A stretch of 64,000 nucleotides of DNA from Anabaena azotica FACHB-119 (GCF_014697625.1 NZ_JACJSG010000013.1:62001-126000); one strand, 5' to 3'; numbered from the stretch's first letter, positions 20,950 through 30,109 are shown. The notes: generated by a model from the letters alone, not told the origin. Numbers and translations: made by a program.

Positions 20950-22047
20950 ATGCCAAAATCTTCAAATCTACCACCTGAGCCAGAAATTAATGATGAGGCA
21001 AAGGATGAAGCAGAAGCAGAAATCAGGGAAAAACAGAAGATAGTCGATTACAACACAAATGAGTATCCAGTAGAAGTCCTTGTCCAAAAATATAGAGAAG
21101 GGCTAGAGGAAGACATTAATGAGTTGTATGTACCAGATTATCAAAGAGAGATGGCCTGGGATGACGTTCGGCAATCAAAGTTCATTGAATCTATTCTACT
21201 CGGTTTACCTATTCCATATATTTTTGTTGCAGATTTACGACCAGAAGAAGATGATTTAGGTCGGTTAGAGATAGTTGATGGAACTCAACGTATTCGTACT
21301 TTAGATAGGTTTCTTAATAATGAATTAACATTACGTGGGTTAAAAAAGTTAGAGAAACTAAACAATTTTAAATATAGTGATTTACCACTAGCTAGGCAAA
21401 GGCGCTTTAATCGTTCTTCTCTTCGGATGATTGTGCTAACAGAAAAAGCTGATGAAGAAACGCGAAGAGATATGTTTGAACGTATTAATACAGGTAGTGT
21501 TGAACTGAATGAAATGGAGAAGCGTAGAGGTATATCTCCAGGGCCTTTTGTTGATCTTCTGGAGGAACTAGCAAAAGAACCAAAATTTGATGAGCTATGT
21601 CCTCTTTCTGATGCCCTTAAACGCAGGCGTGAAGCAGAAGAGTTTGTACTACGTTTCTTTGCTTACTTGAATAATTATGAAAATTTTGGCAAGCACGTGA
21701 ACGTTTTTTTAAACGCCTACTTGGAAGAACATAATAATGCGAAATCTGACAATTTTGACGAAATGAGGCGTGAGTTTCATAGAATGTTGGATTTTGTCGA
21801 GAGATATTTTCCTAATGGATTTACTAAAGCAAAAGGTCATGTTAAAACGCCCAGAATCCGGTTTGAAGCAATTTCTGTGGGTGTTGCACTTGCTTTAAGA
21901 GAAAACAGTGAGCTTGAGCCAAGTTCAATGAAGTGGCTTGACTCCAAAGAATTTAAAGAATACACTACTTCAGATGCTAGCAATTCTAGACCTAAAGTCA
22001 TTAGACGTATTGAATATGTGCGCGACCAGCTTCTTGGCAAATCATGA
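20950..22047 (+). CDS. DUF262 (ParB-like, GmrS-type) domain protein
   Basis: A 365-residue protein with the DUF262 core: PDYQREMAWDDVRQSKFIES (from residue 62), LPIPYIF, and the diagnostic DGTQR at 110-114 (usually DGQQR) that acts as a nucleotide-hydrolysing centre in GmrSD-type enzymes. It lacks the DUF1524 HNH nuclease that normally completes GmrSD. Its stop overlaps the start of the HEPN gene by 4 bp (ATGA, 22044-22047), so the two are translationally coupled. Together with the convergent DNA methyltransferase this looks like a modification-sensing or restriction-type defence unit. The N-terminal 30 residues are very acidic. Confidence 0.85.
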   Translation: MPKSSNLPPEPEINDEAKDEAEAEIREKQKIVDYNTNEYPVEVLVQKYREGLEEDINELYVPDYQREMAWDDVRQSKFIESILLGLPIPYIFVADLRPEEDDLGRLEIVDGTQRIRTLDRFLNNELTLRGLKKLEKLNNFKYSDLPLARQRRFNRSSLRMIVLTEKADEETRRDMFERINTGSVELNEMEKRRGISPGPFVDLLEELAKEPKFDELCPLSDALKRRREAEEFVLRFFAYLNNYENFGKHVNVFLNAYLEEHNNAKSDNFDEMRREFHRMLDFVERYFPNGFTKAKGHVKTPRIRFEAISVGVALALRENSELEPSSMKWLDSKEFKEYTTSDASNSRPKVIRRIEYVRDQLLGKS

Positions 22048-22751
22048 CTAATTCCCTCTTTGAAGACTTTAATGAACGCTCTAAAGAGGTAAGTAAATAT
22101 TTTATATTCTTAAAAAGTTTAGAGCAGGGATCTACCCAACTAAGCATGAAAGATTTAAACGGAAATTTAAGAATCAGAATGGTTGATTCTGAATTGCTAA
22201 AAACATTAAAAGCAAGTGGATTTCTTTTACTTTATAACTTAGTAGAAGCCACGATGAGAAATGCTATAGAAGCGATATTTGACGAGTTGCGCTCTAAAGG
22301 AGTATCTTATGATCAGATGAGACCTGAACTGAAAAAAATTGTTCTCAAAAATTTGAAGAAGCGCAATCCTGATGAGATTTTTTCAAGCATAACACTTATA
22401 TCTTTAGACATTATTACTGTTTGTTTCGATAGGCAAGATTTATTCTCAGGAAATATAGACGGGAGATTAATCAGAAAAACTGCTAGTGAATACGGTTTTT
22501 CTTATCTAACTGATTATATGAAAACTGGGGACGGACAAGATTTATTAACTGTTAAAACGAACAGAAATCTTCTTGCACATGGCTTTAAGTCATTTGCAGA
22601 AGTCGGGCGAGACAAAAGTGCAGATGAACTTGTAGAAATTAAGAATAAAGTGGTGAGATATTTAAGGCAAATTTTGCGTAACATTACTCAATACTTAACT
22701 GATGAAGAATATCTTGATGTTGGTAGTAACAACTCTTCCTCTGGTAGTTAG
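22044..22751 (+). CDS. HEPN-domain protein, MAE_28990/MAE_18760-like
   Basis: A 235-residue helical protein. KTNRNLLAHGFKSF contains the R-x4-H motif (Arg174, His179) that forms the RNase active site of HEPN dimers. The upstream helix FLLLYNLVEATMRNAIE fits the first HEPN helix. HEPN proteins of this kind are known to neighbour DUF262 genes in cyanobacteria. The likely role is the toxic RNase arm of the module, with DUF262 as sensor; this is inference. It ends 2 bp before the end of the convergent methyltransferase gene. Confidence 0.85.
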   Translation: MTNSLFEDFNERSKEVSKYFIFLKSLEQGSTQLSMKDLNGNLRIRMVDSELLKTLKASGFLLLYNLVEATMRNAIEAIFDELRSKGVSYDQMRPELKKIVLKNLKKRNPDEIFSSITLISLDIITVCFDRQDLFSGNIDGRLIRKTASEYGFSYLTDYMKTGDGQDLLTVKTNRNLLAHGFKSFAEVGRDKSADELVEIKNKVVRYLRQILRNITQYLTDEEYLDVGSNNSSSGS

Positions 22752-22753
22752 CT

Positions 22754-23794
22754 TTAGTTAATGTGTTCCAGATGTCTCAAAATACTTTGGGCAATGATTT
22801 CTCCTAATATTACAGGAACCGCATTGCCAATTAAGCGACCTACGTGTTTAAATATTACAGGCTCATTAGGCGCTACAAATTCATAATTTTCTGGAAAAGT
22901 TTGTAATAAAGCTGCTTCACGCAAAGAAATGGCTCTATCTTGTTCAGGATGTCCAAAACGACCGTTACCAAACCCAAAAGATTGTGTAGTAATTGTTGGG
23001 CTAGGCTTATCCCACTCCATCCGACCATAAACTGCCGGATAAGTTTTGCCAGTAGTTTTGACATGACATTTAGCAACTAGCTCTTCAGACCAATCTCGCC
23101 ATGTACCTCCAGGTTTTGATGAGCGAATACGACGAAGATTAAGCTCAGAAAGTCTACTACATTTATGAAGTCTATCTATCGTTGATGCTTGCCCATTAAC
23201 AAGAGGCTCAAGATGACAAATAGCGTCCCGTACTGTTTTGTAATTTTTGGGAGTATGGGTTGATGCAATTAATTCAATCTTGTGAAATTTTGAAGCAAGT
23301 AATACCAATCTTCGACGAGCTTGGGGAATACCATAATCTAAACAGTTAACTTCATAAACTTCAACGTAGTAATTTAAACTTTCTAAAGTCTGAAGAAACT
23401 CTTTAAATACCGAATGGTGTTTTAATTGAAGTACATTCTCCATAGAAACAATCTCTGGGTTGCACTCGTATATCAACCTAGCGAAATCTTGGAGCAGTTT
23501 CCACTTTGACTCTTTATCGTCATAACGTCTTGAATAGCTGGAAAAGGGTTGACAAGGAGCGCAGCCAACCAGAACTTTTGTACTACATTCTAAGAAATGA
23601 CGAGCTAATTCAAAACCATCAACCTCTTCTACACCTTTTAATATAAATTTTGATTTATTATTTTGTTCATAGGGGAATTTGCAAGCTGGATCAGTGTCAT
23701 AGCCGGCGATAACTGGAAGACCTGCCCTCTCAAAACCATGAGTTAGCCCTCCAGCACCACAAAAGAGTTCTACGACAGAGATACTAGTAATCAT
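22754..23794 (-). CDS. DNA (cytosine-5)-methyltransferase
   Basis: A 346-residue m5C methyltransferase with all core motifs in order: I (ELFCGAGGLTHGF), IV with the catalytic Cys81 in CAPCQPFSSYS, VI (SMENVLQL, Glu119), VIII (QARRRLVLL), and IX/X (SLREAALLQTFP, GRLIGNAVPVILGEI). The target recognition region (about 185-260) is short, as in single-specificity enzymes, but the recognised sequence cannot be read. No classical restriction endonuclease is adjacent. The gene is tail-to-tail with the DUF262-HEPN pair, with a 2-bp gap. Confidence 0.93.
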   Translation of the reverse strand: MITSISVVELFCGAGGLTHGFERAGLPVIAGYDTDPACKFPYEQNNKSKFILKGVEEVDGFELARHFLECSTKVLVGCAPCQPFSSYSRRYDDKESKWKLLQDFARLIYECNPEIVSMENVLQLKHHSVFKEFLQTLESLNYYVEVYEVNCLDYGIPQARRRLVLLASKFHKIELIASTHTPKNYKTVRDAICHLEPLVNGQASTIDRLHKCSRLSELNLRRIRSSKPGGTWRDWSEELVAKCHVKTTGKTYPAVYGRMEWDKPSPTITTQSFGFGNGRFGHPEQDRAISLREAALLQTFPENYEFVAPNEPVIFKHVGRLIGNAVPVILGEIIAQSILRHLEHIN

Positions 23795-24099
23795 TCACTC
23801 CCTATATCTATTCACAGCAACAACGAGTCAATATACTAGCGTATCTGATTTTCGTATAAATAACAAAAATTTTAAATAGCATAAAGTAAATCTATTTATA
23901 AAATTCTTAATATAAGAATTTTTCCTTTTAATTCAACATTTTTGAAGCAATTTAATTAATATCATCATAAAAATAATACGGTTTTATTGTATTCGTTTTT
24001 ACTGGTTATTAATGGTATCTTTATTATTTAGAAAGTCATTCCCTACATATCAAACTAATTATAATTAAGCACATCATTTATGTAGCAAACCAAGTAGAT
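23795..24099. other. AT-rich spacer
   Basis: Highly A+T-rich DNA upstream of the methyltransferase gene, containing its promoter. No open frame or repeat of note is seen. Confidence 0.5.
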
Positions 24100-24477
24100 T
24101 TATAGGTCAAGAGTTTGACAAAGCTCTTGAACAGATTTCATGGGTAAATATAACTTTAGAGAATCTTGTCTAAATTGTTGAAAACTGTACTTTAAATAAA
24201 AATTGAGCGCTACCTCATCCAAAGCTTCAACTATCACAGCTAGAGATGCAACTTGTGTAGAAACATTCAGCGCCTTTTTGAGAGCATCTATTAACATTAG
24301 GTCACAAATCGCCTACCTTTTTGTTTATTATCAACAGCAAGACGACCCAAAAGCGTAGCAGGTAATTGAGGATAACGAGGCAAACGTCTCGCCAAAGCTT
24401 GATCTAAGGCTGTAATATCAACAGTGTATGCAGAAAGCGTATAGTAAGCCAAAACATTCAAATCAGGCTCTTGATGA
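24100..24477 (-). pseudogene. GNAT acetyltransferase (TacT/AtaT-like toxin) pseudogene
   Basis: Two frames together read as the middle and C-terminal parts of a GNAT-fold toxin: NVLAYYTLSAYTVDITALDQ, LARRLPRYPQLPATLLGRLA and VDNKQKGRRF in one frame, then MLIDALKKALNVSTQVASLA, VIVEALDEVALNFYLKYSFQ in another. The break is near 24300, where the coding strand has TTTGTGACC; restoring one G (TTTGGTGACCTA) joins the frames as RRFGDLMLIDAL. The N-terminal third is missing because a deletion joined it to the phosphatase fragment. No antitoxin gene is present. Non-functional. Confidence 0.8.
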
Positions 24478-24790
24478 CATTGCTAAAATCGCCCGTGTCG
24501 CCCAGATAATGCCCAGTTGCGATCGCCGAAGCATTGGCTGTGGTAAATGTAGGAAACAATGAGTGAGTATTCACAAGCTTCACTCCCTGCTGTTGAATCT
24601 CGTACAATGTCGGTGTATCATTGGCATTTACCGTAGCTGGTCGCAATCCATCAGCCACAAAAATCACCACATTGTGAGGCGTTGCTTGCTGACTACTTTT
24701 TCTTAAAAACGCTGGCACGCAGGCAGCTAAAACGGCAATGATACAAAGAATCAGAACCAAAAAACGGCGATCGTATGTAAAAACCCGCAT
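24458..24790 (-). pseudogene. 5' fragment of an alkaline phosphatase/phosphodiesterase family gene
   Basis: The 110-residue product has a membrane or lipoprotein leader (residues 9-30), then NVVIFVADGLRP with the metal-binding Asp and TFTTANASAIATGHYLGDTG with the Thr nucleophile region. These are the first two motifs of the type I phosphodiesterase/nucleotide pyrophosphatase family, whose members are about 400-550 residues. After GDFSN the frame runs into unrelated DNA and stops at once. The missing four-fifths were lost in the deletion that fused it to the GNAT remnant. Confidence 0.8.
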
Positions 24791-24830
24791 AATATCTTGT
24801 ATTTATCTAACAACAAGATTGTATTACTAG

Positions 24831-24957
24831 TGGCCTGTCAAGGCGAAAATGTGGCATGAGATGATAATATTAACCGCCGATACAAGCCGATAATAAAAAA
24901 TTGAAGGCAGATAAACGCAGATAAACGTAGATGAGGGGCGCACATCTGTGCGCCCCT
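24831..24957. mobile_element. Degenerate MITE-like element
   Basis: The left end TGGCCTGTCAAGGCGAAAAT is a variant of the 20-bp terminus of the element at 13546. AGATAAACGCAGATAAACG repeats follow. At the far end is a hairpin GGGGCGCAC-ATCT-GTGCGCCCC (about 24934-24956). The right terminus is not clear. Confidence 0.5.
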
Positions 24958-25032
24958 ACAGATAATCAATGTGTTGCCAAGATTTTCTAAATCATCTGTA
25001 ACCTGTCACCTGTACCCTATTCCCTGTTTTAA

Positions 25033-25878
25033 TCAAGTGTGAAATATTACAGTCACCAATGGCAGCAGTGCCAAAATGAAACCATGCCAAGACTGTAACC
25101 GATTGTCTTGATTATAGTTTGGCGGTGTTAATAAGGCTTCTATTCTCTGTTCCAAGCGATCGCCTGCATCTGCACCCAAGGCTGCACAGCATATTTCCGA
25201 TTGTGATAACGCAGAACCGTTACTAACTACTAATAACAGTGATTCTGCTAGCAATAAGGGATCTACTTGGGATGCAGCGTAACTGTCGGCGCGGAGTTCG
25301 CGCAGCACTAACAGTTCGTACCATAAAGCCTCTGTATTTGGTAGCCAAGCAGTGCAAGAACGCACCCAACCCAGCCAGAAAAACCAAAATGTATCCCTAT
25401 ATTGGAAATGTCCTTGCTCGTGGGCTAAAACGCTTTCTACATGGCTTGGGGATAATGTTTGTAGTAATCCTTGGCTAACTACTAGTTCAGGTTGCCAAAA
25501 ACCAATTTGACCAGCAAATAGCGCTTCTGTGTCGAGTAGCCGGACTTGTTTACCCTCAACATTAATTAAAGGACAGTAACGGGCAGATTGTAGCGATCGC
25601 CAGCCACTAATAGCCAACTTGACGCACAAAAAAGAGAAATACCCTAGAAAGGTTAAGGCCAGTACGTAGCTGAACCAACCTGTGTATACACCTCCCATTT
25701 TACCTTGAGGCCCCATACACAAAAGAGCGATCGCAGTCATCAAAATAAACAATGGTGGAAATAGAAAGAAAAATAACGTTCTTTGCCACCGCGCTGCCCA
25801 ATTACCAGGGGATTTAATCCAAGAACCTCTGACAATCCAAGAAACTGTCAAAGCAGTTAAAATCATCAGCAAGTGCAT
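25033..25878 (-). CDS. M56-family (BlaR1-like) membrane metalloprotease
   Basis: A 281-residue integral membrane protease with hydrophobic segments near residues 3-17, 34-55, 67-90, 162-175 and the C-terminus, and the zinc motif HEQGH (His153, Glu154, His157). It lacks the penicillin-sensing domain of BlaR1. Its start overlaps the stop of the BlaI-type gene by 1 nt (TAATG). In Synechocystis such a pair (PetP protease and PetR repressor) switches plastocyanin and cytochrome c6 in response to copper; these may be the equivalents, but orthology needs comparison. Confidence 0.85.
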   Translation of the reverse strand: MHLLMILTALTVSWIVRGSWIKSPGNWAARWQRTLFFFLFPPLFILMTAIALLCMGPQGKMGGVYTGWFSYVLALTFLGYFSFLCVKLAISGWRSLQSARYCPLINVEGKQVRLLDTEALFAGQIGFWQPELVVSQGLLQTLSPSHVESVLAHEQGHFQYRDTFWFFWLGWVRSCTAWLPNTEALWYELLVLRELRADSYAASQVDPLLLAESLLLVVSNGSALSQSEICCAALGADAGDRLEQRIEALLTPPNYNQDNRLQSWHGFILALLPLVTVIFHT

Positions 25879-26297
25879 TATTGTCCCTCCCTGGCTTGGC
25901 GTGCAGCTTGAATCCGTTTAGCGATCGCTTCTATTTGTTCACTGGCTGCTTCATCCAGACTATCAGCAAAAGCTGCCACTACATCAGGGTTGCCCACCGC
26001 CAAAAAGCGATGTAGTTGTTCATGGGCTTTAATGACCTCTGCTTGCTGCTTTGATAGTAATGGTCGCCAGTAAAAAGCCCGCCCTTTTTTATCACAAGCT
26101 AACCAACCTTTATCCGTAAGGCGACGCAACACCGTCGTCACAGAAGTATAAGCTAACTCCCGGTTAGGGTCAGCCAGAATGCGATCGTGAACATCTTTGA
26201 CTGTAGCTGAACCCAATTCCCAGACAATATTTAAAATTTCTGCCTCCAAAGGGCCTACAGACATTTGTTTAGGACGATATTCAGGTAAAGGAGCCAT
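25878..26297 (-). CDS. BlaI/MecI/CopY-family transcriptional repressor
   Basis: A 139-residue winged-helix regulator. LEAEILNIVWELGSATVKDV and AYTSVTTVLRRLTDKGWLAC are the family signatures, with KKGRAFYWRPLLS forming the wing. A helical dimerisation tail follows. The first gene of a two-gene unit with the M56 protease, which would inactivate it by cleavage on receiving a signal (known for BlaR1/BlaI and PetP/PetR). No beta-lactamase is nearby, so a metal or redox role in photosynthetic electron carriers is more likely. Confidence 0.88.
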   Translation of the reverse strand: MAPLPEYRPKQMSVGPLEAEILNIVWELGSATVKDVHDRILADPNRELAYTSVTTVLRRLTDKGWLACDKKGRAFYWRPLLSKQQAEVIKAHEQLHRFLAVGNPDVVAAFADSLDEAASEQIEAIAKRIQAARQAREGQ

Positions 26298-26557
26298 ATC
26301 AGTTATCAGTTATCAGTTGACAGTTGACAGTTATCAGTTGACAGTTGACAGTTATCAGTTGACCCTCATCTCCCTCATCTCCCTCATCTCCCTCATCTCC
26401 CTCCAGATTACCGCCATTTCCCCTGGGGCGATCGCATAATAAGAATTACTCTTGCCAAACCATAAAAAATAAAGCTCAACTCAGGTGTAATTATAGAGAA
26501 GAACACCCATTAGAATGTAATCTCGACAGTAGTATTTGAAGCAGGTGTTTCCCGCGC
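26298..26557. repeat. Short tandem repeats upstream of BlaI gene and comB
   Basis: Positions 26298-26361 are heptamers of the ATCAGTT/ACAGTTG type. Positions 26363-26403 are five copies of CCCTCATCT-like 9-mers. They sit in the divergent promoter region; the non-repeat part is 26404-26557. Confidence 0.85.
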
Positions 26558-27295
26558 GTGAAGCTATTTGTATACCATACTCCGGAATTAACCCCTAAAG
26601 ATCAGGCTCCTGACTGCGCGATCGCGGTCGATGTCTTACGAGCCACTAGCACCATCGCCACCGTTCTTTCGGCTGGTGGTGAAGCTGTACAGGTCTTCAG
26701 CGATTTAGACGAACTAATTGCAGTTAGTGAAACATGGCCTTCCCAAAAACGGCTCCGAGCTGGCGAGCGTGGCGGTGGGAAAGTCTCTGGTTTTGAATTG
26801 GGTAACTCTCCCCTTGACTGCACACCAGAATTAGTGGAGGGACGGCGTTTGTTCATTAGTACTACTAATGGTACTCGTGCTTTAAAACGGGTACAACACT
26901 CTGCCACTGTACTCACAGCCGCTTTTATTAACCGCGCCGCCGTAGTGCAGTATCTTCTGGAAAAGCAACCAGAGACAGTCTGGATAGTTGGTTCAGGTTG
27001 GGAAGGTAGTTTTTCCCTAGAAGATACAGCCTGTGCCGGTGCGATCGCTCATGCTGTTGTGGAAAAATCCCAATTACCACCTGAAGAATTAGCTGGTAAT
27101 GATGAAGTAATTAGTGCGATCGCTCTTTACTCACAATGGCAAAACAATTTATTAGGATTATTCCATCATGCCAGTCACGGCAAACGTTTGTTACGCCTTG
27201 AATGTGATGAAGACCTAAAATATTGTTCTCAAACCGATATTTTAACTGTCTTGCCCATGCAGCAGGAACCAGGAGTTTTTAAAACTTTAAACTAA
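26558..27295 (+). CDS. comB: 2-phosphosulfolactate phosphatase family protein
   Basis: A 245-residue ComB-type protein, start GTG 26558. [20 protein letters not shown] near residues 20-39 and [13 protein letters not shown] near 112 are the conserved magnesium and substrate sites. GAGA-type motif [12 protein letters not shown] follows. In methanogens ComB dephosphorylates 2-phosphosulfolactate in coenzyme M synthesis; cyanobacteria keep the family without coenzyme M, so the true substrate here is uncertain. Confidence 0.88.
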   Translation: MKLFVYHTPELTPKDQAPDCAIAVDVLRATSTIATVLSAGGEAVQVFSDLDELIAVSETWPSQKRLRAGERGGGKVSGFELGNSPLDCTPELVEGRRLFISTTNGTRALKRVQHSATVLTAAFINRAAVVQYLLEKQPETVWIVGSGWEGSFSLEDTACAGAIAHAVVEKSQLPPEELAGNDEVISAIALYSQWQNNLLGLFHHASHGKRLLRLECDEDLKYCSQTDILTVLPMQQEPGVFKTLN

Positions 27296-27760
27296 ATATG
27301 CAAAATCCATGACTAAAAAAATACTCGTTTTTTAGATTTAGCATTTTTTAGGACAGTCCCATTAGTAATTAAAAACCAAAGTTTTGGTTCAAGGGTGCAG
27401 GAGTGTAAGCGGTTCAAATCCTTATACCCCTCGCCATTTTTTATTTTGAATTTTCTAGCAGGGGACAGGCAAGAGAAAGCCCTTGCAGTCAAGATTTGAT
27501 GATTCATCAATGTCCGCGCCCTATGTGGGGACAGCTATATAGATAATTATCCTTACACACAAGGGGATGAGATACATTTGGCTAGTGTAGATTTTCGGTG
27601 TGCGATCGCTAGGATATATGAAGATGTAACTTTTGCACAACCTCAAGCTACCAATTGAGAAATGCTAAACAAATCTTAACGGCTAGAAAATACAAATTGT
27701 TACAATTGTAGAGTAATAAAACTAACTTAATTTTAGTTAAGAATCAGTGAGTGTGAGTTT
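27296..27760. other. Spacer with a tRNA-like 3' fragment
   Basis: This gap holds the tRNA-like remnant at about 27395-27436 and otherwise AT-rich DNA with a HIP1 site. A minus-strand open frame at 27313-27510 lacks coding features. Confidence 0.4.
27395..27436 (+). other. tRNA 3'-end remnant
   Basis: GCGGTTCAAATCCTTA resembles a T-arm with its conserved GGTTCAAATCC, and the following ACCCCTCGCCA resembles a 3' acceptor strand ending CCA. The T-stem pairs poorly and no matching 5' half is found upstream. It is therefore a decayed tRNA or the leftover attachment core of an integrated element. Confidence 0.35.
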
Positions 27761-28435
27761 ATGACAAGTGTAGTTGAATCTCCCCACAGTAGCGAACAAA
27801 TTGCCGCTTGGTTGCGGGGACTGCTAACAATAGCTTGGGCTGATGGTAATTTTGACGAACAGGAGAAAGAGTCAATTTTCACGATTACCAAAGAAGAATT
27901 AGCCCCTAGTATAGAATGGGATTCGCTCCCAGTAATTACACCAGAAGAACTAGCGGCTGTTTTGGGGAAACATACACCAGATGCAGAGAATTTTTTGCGT
28001 ACAGCTGTGATAGTAGCGATCGCAGATGGTACATATTCACCTCAAGAGGATGAACTATTACACCAATTATGTCAAGCATTAGGTGAACCCGAAGACATAC
28101 TCCCAGCCCTACGGCAAACTTTAACAGTTAAAGAACAATTAGACTCTCCTCCGCTCACCCCGTGTCAGGTCAGTTCACACGACGTATTACATCCCCTGCG
28201 AGACTGGTTAGATGGGTTAGAAATTCAAGACCCCAGAGTAGCCAGATTTTTGTGTAAAATGATTCCCGCCCAATGTCCCTTCGAGAGAGATGTCACCATA
28301 TTTGGACATAAAATAGTTCATATTCCGCCGTTGTGTAAACTCAATCCACTATATGAACAACTTGTAAGTTTACGCTTCCGCGCCCTCTCCTACTTGGCGG
28401 ATGAATGTAAGGAGGATATTTCCGCTTATATTTAG
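27761..28435 (+). CDS. TerB-like plus Mo-dependent nitrogenase C-terminal domain protein
   Basis: A 224-residue two-domain protein. Residues about 8-130 form a helical TerB-like domain (AWADGNFDEQEK, then AIADGTYSPQEDELL, two acidic metal-binding-like repeats). Residues about 140-224 match the Mo-nitro_C domain, with CKMIPAQCPFERDVTIFGHK, HIPPLCKLNPLYEQL and RFRALSYLADECKEDISAY. Despite its name this domain occurs in stand-alone cyanobacterial proteins of unknown function. The four cysteines of the second domain are all present. Start ATG 27761. Confidence 0.85.
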   Translation: MTSVVESPHSSEQIAAWLRGLLTIAWADGNFDEQEKESIFTITKEELAPSIEWDSLPVITPEELAAVLGKHTPDAENFLRTAVIVAIADGTYSPQEDELLHQLCQALGEPEDILPALRQTLTVKEQLDSPPLTPCQVSSHDVLHPLRDWLDGLEIQDPRVARFLCKMIPAQCPFERDVTIFGHKIVHIPPLCKLNPLYEQLVSLRFRALSYLADECKEDISAYI

Positions 28436-28884
28436 TTATTAGTCATTGGTCATGAGTCATTAGTCCATAGTCATCAGTTTTTTGCCCTGCTACCTACTCA
28501 CAAGACGGTACTCAACACTGGTAAAGAAGACTATATAGACGTAACCTGTTATGTAGAGCAATTAAAAAAGCATCTGTTTTTGCGAGTGCGATGGCGCAAG
28601 CGCCCAGCCTAGCTGATCGTCATAACGTAACGCACCGTTATTATCAATGGGTCAAACTCCCAAGCATGAGTGATGAAGAACCATTGACCATTGACCAATG
28701 ACTGATGACCAATCTGACTTTTCACGTTATGTGGAAAAGCTAACGTCAGACCTAACCCCCCAACCCCCTTCCCTTGTAGGGAAGGGGGAGAAATCAAAGC
28801 CTCTCTCCTTGTAGGAGAGAGGAATGGAAGTGAGGTCTTCCAGATCCCGTGAAAAGTCAGATGACCAATGACTAATGACTAACT
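28436..28884. repeat. Short repeats and palindromic elements before obgE
   Basis: STRR heptamers occur at 28436-28470 and about 28680-28715. A CCCTTCCCTTGTAGGGAAGGGGG hairpin at about 28766 and a CTCTCTCCTTGTAGGAGAGAGG hairpin at about 28801 are common Nostoc palindromes. No gene is seen. Confidence 0.7.
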
Positions 28885-29913
28885 ATGCAATTTATCGACC
28901 AAGCAAAAATCGAAGTAGAAGCTGGTAAAGGTGGCGATGGTATTGTCGCCTTCCGGCGAGAAAAGTATGTACCAGCCGGCGGCCCTTCCGGTGGTAATGG
29001 CGGAAGGGGTGGTTCCGTGATTTTCGTAGCTGTAGAAAGTCTACAAACCCTGTTGGACTTTCGCTATAACCATATATTTAAAGCCGAAAATGGCGGTCGT
29101 GGCGGCCCCAACAACTGCACTGGTGCTTCCGGGAAAGATTTAATTATCGAAGTTCCTTGTGGCACAGTAATTTATGATGCGGAAACAGACGATTTATTAG
29201 GTGATTTAACTCAACCTAACCAAAGGCTAGTCATTGCACAAGGTGGTAAAGGAGGATTAGGAAATCAACACTTTTTAAGTAACCGTAACCGCGCCCCAGA
29301 ATACGCCCTCCCAGGATTACCAGGTGAAAGAAAACTGCTACGTTTAGAGTTGAAACTGTTAGCAGAAGTAGGAATTATTGGTTTACCAAATGCAGGTAAA
29401 TCAACATTAATTTCATCTTTATCCGCAGCGCGTCCCAAAATTGCTGACTACCCATTTACAACCCTGATACCAAACTTAGGTGTAGTGAGAAAGCCTACAG
29501 GTGATGGTACAGTATTTGCCGACATCCCCGGACTAATTGAGGGTGCAGCCGAAGGTGCAGGTTTAGGACATGATTTCTTACGCCACATCGAACGCACGCG
29601 GGTATTGCTACACCTAATTGATGCTACTAGTGATGATATCATCAGAGACTACAATACAATTCAGCAGGAATTGCAAGCTTACGGACGCGGTTTAACAGAG
29701 CGAATGCAAATTTTAGCCTTAAATAAAATTGATGCAGTTGACAGAGAAAATGTAGATTTAGAAGCACTAGCTACCCAATTAAATCACCTGTCTCACGCTC
29801 CAGTTTTCTTAATTTCTGCGGTAACTCGTACCGGGTTAGAGCCATTATTACAACAAGTTTGGGGAATACTTGACCAAATCAATGCAGTTGAGGAAGTTGA
29901 AGTGTTTAGTTAA
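28885..29913 (+). CDS. obgE: GTPase Obg/CgtA
   Basis: An essential ribosome-assembly GTPase of 342 residues. The glycine-rich Obg fold (1-158) shows the regular [12 protein letters not shown] pattern, followed by the G domain: G1 GLPNAGKST (166-174), the G2 Thr in [10 protein letters not shown]3 [10 protein letters not shown]4 NKID and G5 SAV. The C-terminal OCT domain is essentially absent, as in many cyanobacterial Obg proteins. It stands alone between repeat-filled spacers. Confidence 0.96.
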   Translation: MQFIDQAKIEVEAGKGGDGIVAFRREKYVPAGGPSGGNGGRGGSVIFVAVESLQTLLDFRYNHIFKAENGGRGGPNNCTGASGKDLIIEVPCGTVIYDAETDDLLGDLTQPNQRLVIAQGGKGGLGNQHFLSNRNRAPEYALPGLPGERKLLRLELKLLAEVGIIGLPNAGKSTLISSLSAARPKIADYPFTTLIPNLGVVRKPTGDGTVFADIPGLIEGAAEGAGLGHDFLRHIERTRVLLHLIDATSDDIIRDYNTIQQELQAYGRGLTERMQILALNKIDAVDRENVDLEALATQLNHLSHAPVFLISAVTRTGLEPLLQQVWGILDQINAVEEVEVFS

Positions 29914-30047
29914 GCTTAATCTTACATATGAGTATTGTATTGAGTAGGCCGATGCACTGCCCACCGTATCATGATTTTGGTGGGCAATGCCCACCCTACA
30001 AGAAAATATAATGATTTCTTTAGTCGCAGACTCCCCAGATTAAGTAT

Positions 30048-30079
30048 TCAAGAATATCAATTTCAATTGATATTCTTGA
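30048..30079. promoter_or_regulatory. Perfect 15-bp inverted repeat upstream of the restriction-modification gene
   Basis: TCAAGAATATCAATT (30048-30062) is the exact reverse complement of AATTGATATTCTTGA (30065-30079), with only TC between them. It ends 8 bp before the AGGAGG ribosome binding site at 30088-30093. It is either a dimer operator or an RNA hairpin that controls translation. Confidence 0.75.
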
Positions 30080-30109
30080 CCCAGTTCAGGAGGAAATAGT
30101 GACACTGAA

